Source of the DNA: DATCDE01 sp038252405
GTDB lineage: Bacteria; Actinomycetota; Actinomycetes; Prado026
Length of the DNA stretch: 45,525 nt
Reading direction: 5' to 3'
Assembly (NCBI GenBank): GCA_038252405.1
Contig: JBBSAJ010000019.1
Coordinates: forward strand, 1 to 45,525
Made by a program: the position numbers and the translations under genes. Positions 15,168 to 23,698 of this stretch are shown piece after piece. Every line of letters begins with the position of its first letter. Positions within the stretch are counted from its first letter, which is position 1. The notes beneath the pieces were generated by a model, which did no database searches, was not told the DNA's origin, and was given only the letters and a program-made list of their open reading frames with translations.

Positions 15168-15194
15168 ATCCTAGAAGAGCCGCGCGCGTACACT
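15168..15194. promoter_or_regulatory. back-to-back leaderless promoters for valS and folC
   Basis: On the minus strand TAGGAT (15173 to 15168) ends 8 nt before the valS ATG. On the plus strand TACACT (15189-15194) ends 8 nt before the folC GTG. Both are TANNNT elements placed so that transcription would start at the start codon. The whole intergenic space is only 43 bp. Confidence 0.5.
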
Positions 15195-15202
15195 CGCCGC
15201 CC

Positions 15203-16519
15203 GTGACTCCCGCTGAGGTCGAGGCCGAGCTGCTGCGTCGCTGGCCGGAGTCCCAGCTGGACCCGTCGTTGGACCGGATCCGGGACCTGCTGAGTGTGCT
15301 GGGCGACCCGCACACGGCCTACCCGGTGATCCTGGTGGCCGGCACGAACGGCAAGACGTCGACCGCTCGGATGATCGAGGCGCTGGTCCGGGCCGCCGGG
15401 CTGCGCACCGGTCTGTACACCAGCCCGCACTTGGAACGGGTGGCCGAGCGGATCGTCGTGGACGGCGAGGTGCTCGACGACGAGGCGTTCGCGGCCGCCT
15501 ACGAGGACCTGGCGCCGTACCTGGAGATCGTGGACGCGCGGCACGAGCATCCCCTGTCGTTCTTCGAGGTGCTGACCGCGATGGCGTACGCGACCTTCGC
15601 GGACGCCCCGGTGGATGTCGCCGTCGTCGAGGTCGGCATGGGCGGGACCTGGGACGCCACCAACCTGGTCGACGCGCAGGTCGCCGTGGTCACGCCGGTC
15701 GGGCTGGACCACCAGGCCTACCTGGGGGACACCCTCGCCGCCATCGCGGGGGAGAAGGCCGGGATCATCAAGGCCGGTTCGCTCGCCATTGTGGCGCAGC
15801 AGCCGCTGGAGGCGGCGGAGGTGCTGGTGCGGCGGTGCGCTGAGGTCGGAGCCACGGTCGCGCGAGAGGGGCTCGAGTTCGGCGTCGCCACCCGCAGCGT
15901 GGCCGTGGGCGGCCAGCTGCTGACTCTGCAGGGCCTGGGCGGGGTGTACGACGAGGTCTTCACGTCGCTGCTGGGCGCCCACCAGGCGCACAACGCGGCC
16001 GTGGCCCTGGCCGCGGCGGAGGGCCTGCTTGGCGGCGGCGGCGAGGCGCTGGACCCCGATCTGGTGCGGACGGCGTTCGCTGGGGTCCGCTCGCCCGGGC
16101 GGCTCGAGGTGGTCCGTCGGTCACCCACCGTGCTGATCGACGCGGCCCACAACCCGGCCGGCGCCGCGGCGCGGGCCGACGCGGTGACCGACTCGTTCAC
16201 CTTCGACCGGCTGGTCGGCGTGGTGGGGGTGCTGTCCGACAAGGACGCGCGGGGCATCCTGGACGCGCTGGAGCCGGTGCTCAGCGAGGTGGTGGTCACC
16301 CGGCCGCCGTCCCCCCGGGCCATGGACCCGGACGTGCTCGGGGCCCTGGCCGTCGCCGTCTTCGGCGAGGACCGGGTGGTGGTCGTGCCCGGTGTGGCCG
16401 ACGCGGTCGCCGAGGCGCTAGCCCTGACCGAGGACAGCGCGACCCTGGGCGGCTCCGGGGTGCTGGTCGCGGGCTCGGTCGTGCTGGCCGGCGAGGTGCG
16501 GCGGCTGCTGCGCGGCTGA
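15203..16519 (+). CDS. folC: bifunctional folylpolyglutamate / dihydrofolate synthase
   Basis: A 438-residue Mur-ligase-fold enzyme that adds glutamate to dihydropteroate or folates. The ATP loop VAGTNGKTSTARM lies near residue 45-57. The metal-binding VEVGMGGTWDATNLVD, the Lys region GEKAGIIKAG and the C-terminal-domain motif LIDAAHNPAGAAA are all present. I chose GTG 15203 because the leaderless -10 lies just upstream and homology begins here (TPAEVEAELLRRWPESQLD). A longer frame upstream runs into valS. In actinomycetes folC follows valS and is followed by the DUF4233 gene and ndk, exactly as seen here. Confidence 0.93.
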   Translation: MTPAEVEAELLRRWPESQLDPSLDRIRDLLSVLGDPHTAYPVILVAGTNGKTSTARMIEALVRAAGLRTGLYTSPHLERVAERIVVDGEVLDDEAFAAAYEDLAPYLEIVDARHEHPLSFFEVLTAMAYATFADAPVDVAVVEVGMGGTWDATNLVDAQVAVVTPVGLDHQAYLGDTLAAIAGEKAGIIKAGSLAIVAQQPLEAAEVLVRRCAEVGATVAREGLEFGVATRSVAVGGQLLTLQGLGGVYDEVFTSLLGAHQAHNAAVALAAAEGLLGGGGEALDPDLVRTAFAGVRSPGRLEVVRRSPTVLIDAAHNPAGAAARADAVTDSFTFDRLVGVVGVLSDKDARGILDALEPVLSEVVVTRPPSPRAMDPDVLGALAVAVFGEDRVVVVPGVADAVAEALALTEDSATLGGSGVLVAGSVVLAGEVRRLLRG

Positions 16520-16531
16520 GAGGCTGGTCCG

Positions 16532-16858
16532 GTGCGTGTCCTCGGTGCGAGTGTCCTGATCTTCGAGGCGATCGTCGTCGGCCTGGCCATCCCCGCGGCG
16601 CTGGCGCTGACCGACGCCGACCCGGCGGTGGTCGGCTGGTGGTTCGGCGGGGCGGCCGCAGCCGGCGTCGTCATCGCGGGGCTGCTGCGCCACCGTGCGG
16701 GATACGTGCTCGGCAGCCTGCTGCAGGTGGTGGTGATCGCCGCCGGGTTCGTGCTGCCGGTGATGTTCTTCATGGGCGGGCTGTTCGCGCTGCTGTGGGC
16801 GCTCGCCCTGTACTTCGGGCACAAGGCGGAGGCCGTTCGCGCGGCGGCCGGCGGGTAG
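16532..16858 (+). CDS. DUF4233 membrane protein
   Basis: A 108-residue membrane protein with four hydrophobic segments (about 3-27, 33-52, 59-79 and 80-96) and the conserved tail FALLWALALYFGHKAE. It matches the DUF4233 family, found almost only between folC and ndk in actinobacteria; its role is unknown. It starts with GTG 12 nt after the folC stop, so it is probably co-transcribed. Its stop codon forms part of a TAGGCT hexamer (16856-16861) that may be the -10 of ndk. Confidence 0.8.
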   Translation: MRVLGASVLIFEAIVVGLAIPAALALTDADPAVVGWWFGGAAAAGVVIAGLLRHRAGYVLGSLLQVVVIAAGFVLPVMFFMGGLFALLWALALYFGHKAEAVRAAAGG

Positions 16859-16918
16859 GCTGCGCGTCGGCCTCGCCCGAGGACAGCCCTCCACCGCAGT
16901 ACCGAGCAGGAGAATCCC

Positions 16919-17326
16919 GTGACCGAGCGCACCCTCGTCCTCGTCAAGCCCGACGGCGTCGACCGCGGACTCGTCGGCGAGGTCATCCGCCGGATCGAGG
17001 CCAAGGGCCTGCGCTTGGCGGCGCTGGACCTGCGGACCCTGACGGCCGACGCCGCGCAGACCCACTACGCCGAGCACCGGGAGAAGCCGTTCTTCGGCGA
17101 CCTGGTGAGCTTCATCACCTCTGGGCCGCTTGTAGCCATGGTGGTCGAAGGCCCGCGGGCGATCGAGGCGTTCCGCCAGCTGGCCGGGGCTACCGACCCG
17201 GTCAAGGCGAACACCGGCAGCATCCGCGGTGACTTCGCGACCGAGGTCCAGAACAACGTCGTCCACGGCTCGGACTCCCCGGAGTCGGCGGCCCGCGAGA
17301 TCGCGCACTTCTTCCCCACCCTCTGA
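16919..17326 (+). CDS. ndk: nucleoside diphosphate kinase
   Basis: A 135-residue NDP kinase that equilibrates nucleoside tri- and diphosphates through a phosphohistidine. The N-terminus TLVLVKPDGV carries the nucleotide-binding Lys, and the active-site His116 is in NNVVHGSDS. NTGSIRGDF and the Kpn-loop region are intact. The start is GTG 16919 with AGGAG 8 nt upstream. A TAGGCT hexamer at 16856-16861 could drive it with a leader of about 50 nt. It is followed by the large inverted repeat at 17341-17446. Confidence 0.95.
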   Translation: MTERTLVLVKPDGVDRGLVGEVIRRIEAKGLRLAALDLRTLTADAAQTHYAEHREKPFFGDLVSFITSGPLVAMVVEGPRAIEAFRQLAGATDPVKANTGSIRGDFATEVQNNVVHGSDSPESAAREIAHFFPTL

Positions 17327-17340
17327 CCACCCCCCGACCC

Positions 17341-17446
17341 GCATGAAGGGTCCCTTCTGTGCGCAAAGCCGCACAAACACGCCCTTCATGACCGCGGATG
17401 AAGGGTGCCTTGTTGCGACAGTGCGCACAGAAGGGACCCTTCATGC
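17341..17446. repeat. nested inverted-repeat element between ndk and mreB
   Basis: The outer arms are 25 nt and perfectly complementary (17341-17365 and 17422-17446). Each carries ATGAAGGG next to CCCTT and ends in TGTGCGCA or its complement. Inside, CCCTTCAT (17382-17389) and ATGAAGGG (17398-17405) form a second stem, so the octamer occurs four times in alternating orientation. TGTGCG (17358-17363) also pairs with CGCACA (17370-17375). It may terminate ndk. ATGAAGGG-type palindromes are familiar intergenic repeats in several actinomycete genomes. Confidence 0.75.
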
Positions 17447-17560
17447 GGGAAGGGGAGGGTCGTTTGGGAGCCGTGGGGCGGTTAGCATGGGTTCCCGGCC
17501 CGCGTCGGAACTCAGCGGGCGCTCGGTAGTCGCTCTCTTCTGGAAGGTCCGTTCTTCCCC

Positions 17561-18592
17561 ATGGCCAACAACATGTCGTTCATCGGTCGTGACATGGCCG
17601 TCGACCTCGGAACCGCCAACACCCTGGTGTACGTGCGCGGCCGGGGCATCGTGCTGAACGAGCCGTCCGTCGTGGCGATCAACCAGAACACCGGCGGGAT
17701 CCTCGCGGTCGGCGCCGAGGCGAAGAAGATGATCGGCCGCACCCCGGGCAACATCGTCGCGATCCGGCCGCTCAAGGACGGCGTGATCGCCGACTTCGAC
17801 ACCACCGAGCGGATGCTGCGCTACTTCATCCAGAAGGTGCACAAGCGCCGGCACCTGGCCAAGCCGCGCATCGTCGTCTGCGTCCCGTCCGGGATCACCG
17901 GCGTCGAGCAGCGCGCGGTCAAGGACGCCGGCTACGCCGCGGGCGCCCGCAAGGTCTACATCATCGAGGAGCCGATGGCCGCGGCCATCGGCTCGGGCCT
18001 GCCGGTCCATGAGCCGACCGGCAACATGGTCGTCGACATCGGCGGCGGCACCACCGAGGTCGCCGTGATCTCGCTCGGCGGCATCGTCACGGCGCAGAGC
18101 ATCCGGGTCGGCGGCGACGAGCTGGACAACGCGATCATCCAGTACGTCAAGAAGGAGTACTCGCTGCTCCTCGGTGAGCGCACCGCCGAGGAGATCAAGA
18201 TGGCGATCGGCTCGGCGTTCCCGATGCCGGACGAGCCGCACGCCGAGATCCGCGGCCGCGACCTGGTCACCGGCCTGCCGAAGACCATCGTGGTCTCCAG
18301 CGAGGAGATCCGAAAGGCGCTGGAGGAGCCGGTCAACGCCGTCGTCGACGCCGTCAAGACCACGCTCGACAAGTGCCCGCCCGAGCTGTCCGGAGACATC
18401 ATGGACCGCGGCATCGTGCTCACCGGCGGTGGCGCGCTGCTCAAGGGTCTCGACGAGCGGTTGCGGCACGAGACCGGCATGCCGATCCACATCGCCGAGC
18501 GGCCGCTGGACTGCGTCGCGCTCGGTTCCGGCAAGTGCGTGGAGGAGTTCGAGGCACTGCAGCAGGTGCTGATCTCCGAGCCTCGCCACTGA
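17561..18592 (+). CDS. mreB: rod-shape determining actin homologue MreB
   Basis: A 343-residue actin-fold ATPase that polymerises under the membrane and guides peptidoglycan synthesis (in Streptomyces, spore-wall synthesis). Phosphate-1 motif AVDLGTANTLVYVRGRG near residue 14, phosphate-2 motif VVDIGGGTTEVAVISLGG near 157 and the adenosine motif GIVLTGGGALLKGL near 286 are intact. The ATG at 17561 follows TCTGGAAGG with moderate spacing. TAGCAT at 17483-17488 is a possible -10. It leads the mre/rod operon. Its presence excludes most mycolic-acid actinobacteria as the source. Confidence 0.96.
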   Translation: MANNMSFIGRDMAVDLGTANTLVYVRGRGIVLNEPSVVAINQNTGGILAVGAEAKKMIGRTPGNIVAIRPLKDGVIADFDTTERMLRYFIQKVHKRRHLAKPRIVVCVPSGITGVEQRAVKDAGYAAGARKVYIIEEPMAAAIGSGLPVHEPTGNMVVDIGGGTTEVAVISLGGIVTAQSIRVGGDELDNAIIQYVKKEYSLLLGERTAEEIKMAIGSAFPMPDEPHAEIRGRDLVTGLPKTIVVSSEEIRKALEEPVNAVVDAVKTTLDKCPPELSGDIMDRGIVLTGGGALLKGLDERLRHETGMPIHIAERPLDCVALGSGKCVEEFEALQQVLISEPRH

Positions 18593-18656
18593 TCGGGTCC
18601 GACGTCACCGTGCCCGCCGGTTGGCCGGGGTACGCGGCCGCTCGTAGGGACGGAGC

Positions 18657-19613
18657 ATGAGGGACACCCGGCGCACCCGGGTCGTGCTCGCGGTCCTGCT
18701 GCTCGTGTCGTTCACCCTGATCACCCTGGACCTGCGCGGCGGCGACTCCGGCCCGATCGGGGCGATCCGGTCGGCCACCGGCACGGTGTTCGGCCCGGTC
18801 CAGCGGGCCGTGGCCGCGGTGTACGAGCCGGTCCGCCACTTCTTCGGCGGCCTGGGCCACGACGAGCAGGCCCGGCTGGTCCAGCTGGAGAAGGAGAACG
18901 CCGACCTGACCCTGCGGCTGCGGACCAGCCAGTACGCCGAGTCGCGGGCCGCCGAGCTGGACGCGCTGCTCAAGGTGGCCGGACTCGGCCAGTACCGCAT
19001 CGTGCCCGCCCAGGTGATCGCGGTCGGCCCGGCCCAGGGCTTCGCCTGGACGGCGCTTCTGGACGCCGGAAGCCGGGATGGTCTCAAGGTTGGCATGACG
19101 GTTATTAACGGGGTCGGGCTGGTGGGTCGGGTCAAGTCGGTCACCAGCAGCACAGCGACCGTGCTGCTCCTCGTGGACGAGGAGTCGACGGTCGGGGCCC
19201 GGCTCGAGGGCGGGCTCACCCTGAGCCTGGCCAACGGCCAGGGCGGCACCCAGCCGATGCAGCTGCAGGTGCTCGACCCGCGGGTCGTGCTGGCGCCCGG
19301 CGACCGGGTGGTCACCCGCGGCTCGGACTTCGTGTCCGGGGTGCCGATCGGGGTGGTGACCGCGGTGCAGCCCACTCAGGGCACCCTCGTGCGGGTGGCC
19401 GACCTGCAGCCCTACGTCAACGTCCGGTCACTGGACCTGGTCGGGGTGGTCGTGCAGGGGCCGCGCACCGACCCGCGCGACTCGGTGCTGCCGCCCCGGC
19501 CCTCGGCCAGCCCCTCAGCGAGCGCCTCGGCGTCGGCCACGACGAGTCCGTCGGGGAGCGCCGGAGCCACCGCCTCCGCGGGGCCGTCGGCCGGCGCCTC
19601 GCCGAGCCGATGA
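18657..19613 (+). CDS. mreC: rod-shape determining protein MreC
   Basis: A 318-residue bitopic membrane protein that links the MreB filaments to the cell-wall synthases. It has an N-terminal membrane helix (VVLAVLLLVSFTLITLDL), a coiled coil (DEQARLVQLEKENADLTLRL) and the periplasmic double beta-barrel with GLVGRVKSV and GDRVVTRGSDF...GVPIGVV. The last 45 residues are an unusual Ser/Ala/Pro low-complexity tail (SASPSASASASATTS), probably a disordered outer-face extension. The ATG at 18657 follows GGGACGGAGC. The stop overlaps mreD by ATGA. Confidence 0.93.
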   Translation: MRDTRRTRVVLAVLLLVSFTLITLDLRGGDSGPIGAIRSATGTVFGPVQRAVAAVYEPVRHFFGGLGHDEQARLVQLEKENADLTLRLRTSQYAESRAAELDALLKVAGLGQYRIVPAQVIAVGPAQGFAWTALLDAGSRDGLKVGMTVINGVGLVGRVKSVTSSTATVLLLVDEESTVGARLEGGLTLSLANGQGGTQPMQLQVLDPRVVLAPGDRVVTRGSDFVSGVPIGVVTAVQPTQGTLVRVADLQPYVNVRSLDLVGVVVQGPRTDPRDSVLPPRPSASPSASASASATTSPSGSAGATASAGPSAGASPSR

Positions 19614-20134
19614 CCGTCCCCCGGACCGCGCTGGCCATGGTCCTGCTGTCGACCGCGGTGGTGCTGCAGACCGCGGTGCTGTCCCGGATCCCGCTCCCCG
19701 GCGCGACCCCCGACCTGGTCCTGCTCGTGCTGGTCGGCCTGGCCCTCGCGCAGGGCCCGGTGAGCGGAGCCGTCACCGGCTTCTTCGCCGGGCTGCTGCT
19801 CGACCTGGTTCCGCCGGCGGACGGCACGGTCGGGCGGTGGGCCCTGGTCATGTGCCTGGTCGGCTTCGCCGCCGGTCGGTCCCGGGACACCGTGGGCCGG
19901 TCCACGTTCCGGCCGCTCCTCGTTGTGGCGGGGCTGGCCGCGGCGGCCATCGCCGGCTACGCCCTGCTCGGGCTGCTGCTGGGCGACCCACGGGTGACCT
20001 GGACCGCGCTGACCGAGAGCCTGCCGACGGCCGTTCTGTACGATGTGCTCCTGACGCCGTTCGTCGTCCCGTTCGTGATGTCGCTGGCCCGGCGCGCCGA
20101 ACCCGAGCCCTCGTGGGCCCGGCTACCGAGGTGA
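19610..20134 (+). CDS. mreD: rod-shape determining protein MreD
   Basis: A 174-residue integral membrane protein with about five hydrophobic segments. It is the small membrane partner of MreC in the elongation complex. The conserved GATPDLVLLVLVGLA and GFFAGLLLDLVPP regions match the MreD family. Translation is coupled to mreC: the ATG at 19610 overlaps the mreC stop (ATGA). The palindrome GTGACC-cc-GGTCAC (20131-20144) overlaps its stop codon; it could be an operator or terminator, but I have no other support. A 125-bp gap precedes mrdA. Confidence 0.9.
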   Translation: MTVPRTALAMVLLSTAVVLQTAVLSRIPLPGATPDLVLLVLVGLALAQGPVSGAVTGFFAGLLLDLVPPADGTVGRWALVMCLVGFAAGRSRDTVGRSTFRPLLVVAGLAAAAIAGYALLGLLLGDPRVTWTALTESLPTAVLYDVLLTPFVVPFVMSLARRAEPEPSWARLPR

Positions 20135-20259
20135 CCCCGGTCACGGCCTGGTCGCGGCATCGCTAGGGGAACGGCGCCGAGGACCCGGACGTCGTACCTA
20201 AGGGTCGGCTACGGCTCCATCCACCCAGACCGCCACCGAGCCCAGGGGAGCAACTGGTA

Positions 20260-22473
20260 GTGAGCGACCGCTCGCGTCTGCGCCTCGTCGTGCTGCAGGT
20301 GCTCGTCTTCTCGCTCCTGGTCACCCTGCTCGGTCGGCTGTGGTTCCTGCAGGTCGCCGCGGGTCAGCAGTACCGCACCGCCGCCCAGAACAACGTCGTG
20401 CGCGAGGTGGTCACCCCCCCGGTGCGGGGGCTCATCCTTGACGACCAGGGGCGCCAGCTGGTGAACAACCGCACGACGCTCGTCGTCACGGTCGACCGCT
20501 CCACCATGGACAAGCAGAAGGACGGCGGGGTGGCGGTGCTGACCAAGCTCGCCAAGGTCCTGCACACGACCTACGCCGACCTGCACGACCGGATCCAGCT
20601 GTGCGGGACACCGGGCGCCAAGAAGCCGCCGATCTGCTGGAACGGGTCCCCGTTCCAGCCCATCCCGGTGGCCAAGGACGTCACCGCCGAGGTGGCCTTG
20701 TCGATCATGGAGCGGCGCGAGGACTACCCCGGGGTGTCCACCGACCTCGAGGCGCTGCGTGACTACCCCGAGCCGGACAGCGCCACTGCGGCGCACCTGC
20801 TCGGGTACCTCGGCCCGGTGGACACCCAGGAGGTGGCCGACTCCAAGGGCTCCTCGTCGCCGCTGTACGGCAGCGAGCAGGTCGGCCGCGACGGCCTGGA
20901 AGCGGTGTACGACGAGCAGCTGCGCGGGACCCCCGGCGTCAAGCAGCTCGCGGTGGACTTCGGCGGGAACGTGACCGGCACGCTGGGGGAGACCCCGGCG
21001 GTTCCCGGCAACTACCTGGTCACCAGCATCGACGCCAAGGTGCAGGCCGTGGCCGAGCAGGCGCTGAAGGACCGGATCATGGCGGCCCGCCAGGGCAACA
21101 CGTTCGAGCGCAAGAAGTTCGCCGCGGACTCCGGCGCCGTCGTCGTCATGGACGTCAACACCGGTCGGATCGTGGCGATGGCCAGCTACCCGACCTACGA
21201 CCCCAACGTGTGGGTGGGCGGGATCAGCTACAAGGAGTACGCGGCGCTCACCAGCCCCACCTCAGGCTACCCGCTCGTCTCCCGGGCGATCGCCGGCCAG
21301 TTCGCTCCTGCGTCGACGTTCAAGGTGGTCTCGACCATGGCCGCCGTCCAGGAGGACTTCTCGCTCAACGCGACCTACCCGTGCACCTCGAGCTACGCCT
21401 TCGCGAACACCTCCAAGCGCAACTACGAGAGCGAGGCCTACGGGCCGATCACGATCGCCAGGGCGATCGAGGTCTCCTGCAACACGGTCTTCTACCGGCT
21501 CGGCTACGAGACCTGGCTGAAGGACGAGGCCAGGACCAAGCCGAAGGAGTCCTTCGTCATGGACGCCAGGGCGGCTGGCTACGGCAGCAAGACCGGCATC
21601 GACCTGCCGGGTGAGATGCCCGGACTGGTCGTCTCGAGGGCGGACCGCAAGGCCAGCTGGGAGCAGAACAAGGCGATCTACTGCTCCCGGGCGAAGACTG
21701 GCTACCCGGAGGTCAAGAACCAGGCGCAGGCGGCGTACCTGAAGGCCATCGCGGTGGAGAACTGCGTCGACGGCTGGATGTACCGCGGCGGTGACGCGGT
21801 CAACGTCGCCATCGGTCAGGGAGACACGTTGGTGACCCCGCTGCAGGTGGCCCGGCTGTACTCGGCGATCGCCAACGGCGGCACCCTGTACACGCCGGAG
21901 GTCGCCAAGGCGATCGTGTCCCCCGAGGGCAAGGTCGTGCAGGAGATCAAGCCCAAGGTCGCGGGTCGGCTGCCGGCCTCCGCCTCGACCATCGCCTACC
22001 TGCAGCAGGCGCTGCGCGGCGTCGCCCTGCGGGGCACCGGCTCCGGCGTGTTCGGACCGTCCTACCCGATCGCGGTGGCCGCCAAGACGGGGTCGGGAAC
22101 GGTCGCAGGCAAGGACGACACGTCCTGGTTCGTCTCCTACGCACCGGCCGACAAGCCGAAGTACGCCGTCGTCATGATGGTCAGCCAGGGTGGCACCGGC
22201 GCGGGGACGAGCGGGCCCGGCGTGAAGACCATCTACGACGCACTGTTCGGGGTCAAGGGCAACACCGTGGACGCCAACGCGTCGATCCTGCCCGGCGGCG
22301 TCCTGCCGTCCGCGCTGCCGCCGGCGTCGGCCTACGGCCAGCCCGTAGCCGCGGCGGCAACCGCCTCCCTGACCATGCCGGCCGCCCCCACCACGCCCAC
22401 CCCGGTGACTGGGCTGGCCATGGCCCTGCCCCCCGCCCAGGACCTGCGGCGACTGAGCGGCGGCGGGCCTTGA
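20260..22473 (+). CDS. mrdA: penicillin-binding protein 2 (elongation transpeptidase)
   Basis: A 737-residue class B PBP that cross-links peptidoglycan with RodA during elongation. An N-terminal membrane anchor (about 8-30, LVVLQVLVFSLLVTLLGRLWF) is followed by the dimerisation domain and the transpeptidase domain. The active-site Ser is in PASTFK near residue 353, the SxN motif is SCN near 406 and the KTG motif is KTGSGT near 609. The C-terminus adds about 50 Pro/Ala/Thr-rich residues beyond the catalytic domain. The GTG start follows CAGGGGAG with normal spacing. It overlaps rodA by TTGA, so the two are made together. Confidence 0.95.
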   Translation: MSDRSRLRLVVLQVLVFSLLVTLLGRLWFLQVAAGQQYRTAAQNNVVREVVTPPVRGLILDDQGRQLVNNRTTLVVTVDRSTMDKQKDGGVAVLTKLAKVLHTTYADLHDRIQLCGTPGAKKPPICWNGSPFQPIPVAKDVTAEVALSIMERREDYPGVSTDLEALRDYPEPDSATAAHLLGYLGPVDTQEVADSKGSSSPLYGSEQVGRDGLEAVYDEQLRGTPGVKQLAVDFGGNVTGTLGETPAVPGNYLVTSIDAKVQAVAEQALKDRIMAARQGNTFERKKFAADSGAVVVMDVNTGRIVAMASYPTYDPNVWVGGISYKEYAALTSPTSGYPLVSRAIAGQFAPASTFKVVSTMAAVQEDFSLNATYPCTSSYAFANTSKRNYESEAYGPITIARAIEVSCNTVFYRLGYETWLKDEARTKPKESFVMDARAAGYGSKTGIDLPGEMPGLVVSRADRKASWEQNKAIYCSRAKTGYPEVKNQAQAAYLKAIAVENCVDGWMYRGGDAVNVAIGQGDTLVTPLQVARLYSAIANGGTLYTPEVAKAIVSPEGKVVQEIKPKVAGRLPASASTIAYLQQALRGVALRGTGSGVFGPSYPIAVAAKTGSGTVAGKDDTSWFVSYAPADKPKYAVVMMVSQGGTGAGTSGPGVKTIYDALFGVKGNTVDANASILPGGVLPSALPPASAYGQPVAAAATASLTMPAAPTTPTPVTGLAMALPPAQDLRRLSGGGP

Positions 22474-23648
22474 CCCTCGGCTACCCGGTCTCGTACTCGC
22501 GCAGCCGCTCGCTGGCAGCGCGGGCCGTCGCCAGGGACTCGGTACTGCGCCGGCTGGACTGGGCGCTCGCCCTCGCGGTGCTGATGCTGCTCGCGATCGG
22601 CACCGCGCTCGTGTGGTCGGCGACCCGACAGCGGGAGCTGGACGCCGGGGGAGACCCCCAGGCGTTCCTGAAGAAGCATCTGCTCAACATCGTCATCGGG
22701 GTCACGCTGGCGGCGGTCACCACGTTGCTGGACTACCGGATGCTGCGCGCCTACGCGCCGTTCGTCTACGTGTTCTCGGTGCTGGGCCTGCTCGCGGTGC
22801 TGTCCCCGCTGGGCTCGACGATCAACGGCTCGCACTCGTGGATCCAGCTGCCTGGCGGCTTCTCCACGCAGCCGTCGGAGTTCGCCAAGGTGGCGCTGTG
22901 CGTCGCCCTGCCGATGATCCTGGCGGAGCGCCGCGACGCGGAGACCGAGCCGCGGCTGAGCGACGTGGCGCTGACGCTCGGCGTCGCGGCCGTCCCGGTG
23001 GGGCTGGTGCTCCTGCAGCCGGACCTCGGGACCACCGTCGTCCTCGGGTTCATCATCATCGGCATCCTCGCGGTGGCCGGCACCCCCACGAAGTGGATCG
23101 CCGGCCTGCTGGCGCTCGGCTCGGTCGGGGTGTTCGTGGCGATCAAGCTGGGGGTGCTGGCGACCTACCAGGTCAACCGGTTCGCGGCGTTCGCCAACCC
23201 CAAGCTGGACCCGCAGGGCGCCGGCTACAACGTCAACCAGGCGAAGATCGCGATCGGGTCGGGTGGGCTGCTGGGCAAGGGGCTGTTCCACGGCTCGCAG
23301 ACCAACGGCAAGTTCGTGCCGGAGCAGCAGACCGACTTCATCTTCACGGTGGCCGGTGAGGAGCTGGGCTTCGTCGGGGCGGCGGCGATCGTGGTGCTGC
23401 TGCTGGTGGTGCTGTGGCGGGCGATCCGGATCGCGATGCTGGCCGAGGACCTGTTCGGCGTCCTGATGGCCACCGGGATCGTGTGCTGGTTCACCTTCCA
23501 GGCGTTCGAGAACATCGGTATGACGCTGGGCATCATGCCGGTGACCGGCGTCCCCCTGCCGTTCGTGTCCTACGGCGGGTCGTCGATGTTCGCCAACCTG
23601 ATGGCCGTCGGCCTGCTGCAGAACGTGCACGTGCGCCGCTACGCGTAA
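22470..23648 (+). CDS. rodA: SEDS peptidoglycan glycosyltransferase RodA
   Basis: A 392-residue polytopic membrane enzyme that polymerises lipid II into glycan strands with PBP2. About ten membrane segments are visible. The family signatures include the periplasmic KFVPEQQTDFIFTVAGEELG loop and the late segment MPVTGVPLPFVSYGGSSM. The start is a TTG overlapping the mrdA stop (TTGA). The first 30 residues (YSRSRSLAARAVARD) form a cytosolic basic stretch. It ends the mre/rod operon; the radical SAM gene starts 51 bp downstream with its own ribosome-binding site. Confidence 0.95.
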   Translation: MTLGYPVSYSRSRSLAARAVARDSVLRRLDWALALAVLMLLAIGTALVWSATRQRELDAGGDPQAFLKKHLLNIVIGVTLAAVTTLLDYRMLRAYAPFVYVFSVLGLLAVLSPLGSTINGSHSWIQLPGGFSTQPSEFAKVALCVALPMILAERRDAETEPRLSDVALTLGVAAVPVGLVLLQPDLGTTVVLGFIIIGILAVAGTPTKWIAGLLALGSVGVFVAIKLGVLATYQVNRFAAFANPKLDPQGAGYNVNQAKIAIGSGGLLGKGLFHGSQTNGKFVPEQQTDFIFTVAGEELGFVGAAAIVVLLLVVLWRAIRIAMLAEDLFGVLMATGIVCWFTFQAFENIGMTLGIMPVTGVPLPFVSYGGSSMFANLMAVGLLQNVHVRRYA

Positions 23649-23698
23649 CGTGGTCTCCAGCTCGCGTCGTCCCACCCTGTCTGCCGGAGGGTCCCCCC

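Noticed and set aside
12505..15174. An 889-codon open frame antisense to valS
   Set aside because: It is the typical antisense shadow of a GC-rich gene: no ribosome-binding site, no domain, and valS on the other strand has complete catalytic motifs.
15160..15202. T-box leader for valS
   Set aside because: The space before valS is 43 bp and shared with folC, far too short for a T-box, and no T-box sequence is present.
20131..20144. GTGACC-cc-GGTCAC palindrome as an mrdA operator
   Set aside because: Short, overlaps the mreD stop and has no second copy or promoter context to support a regulator.
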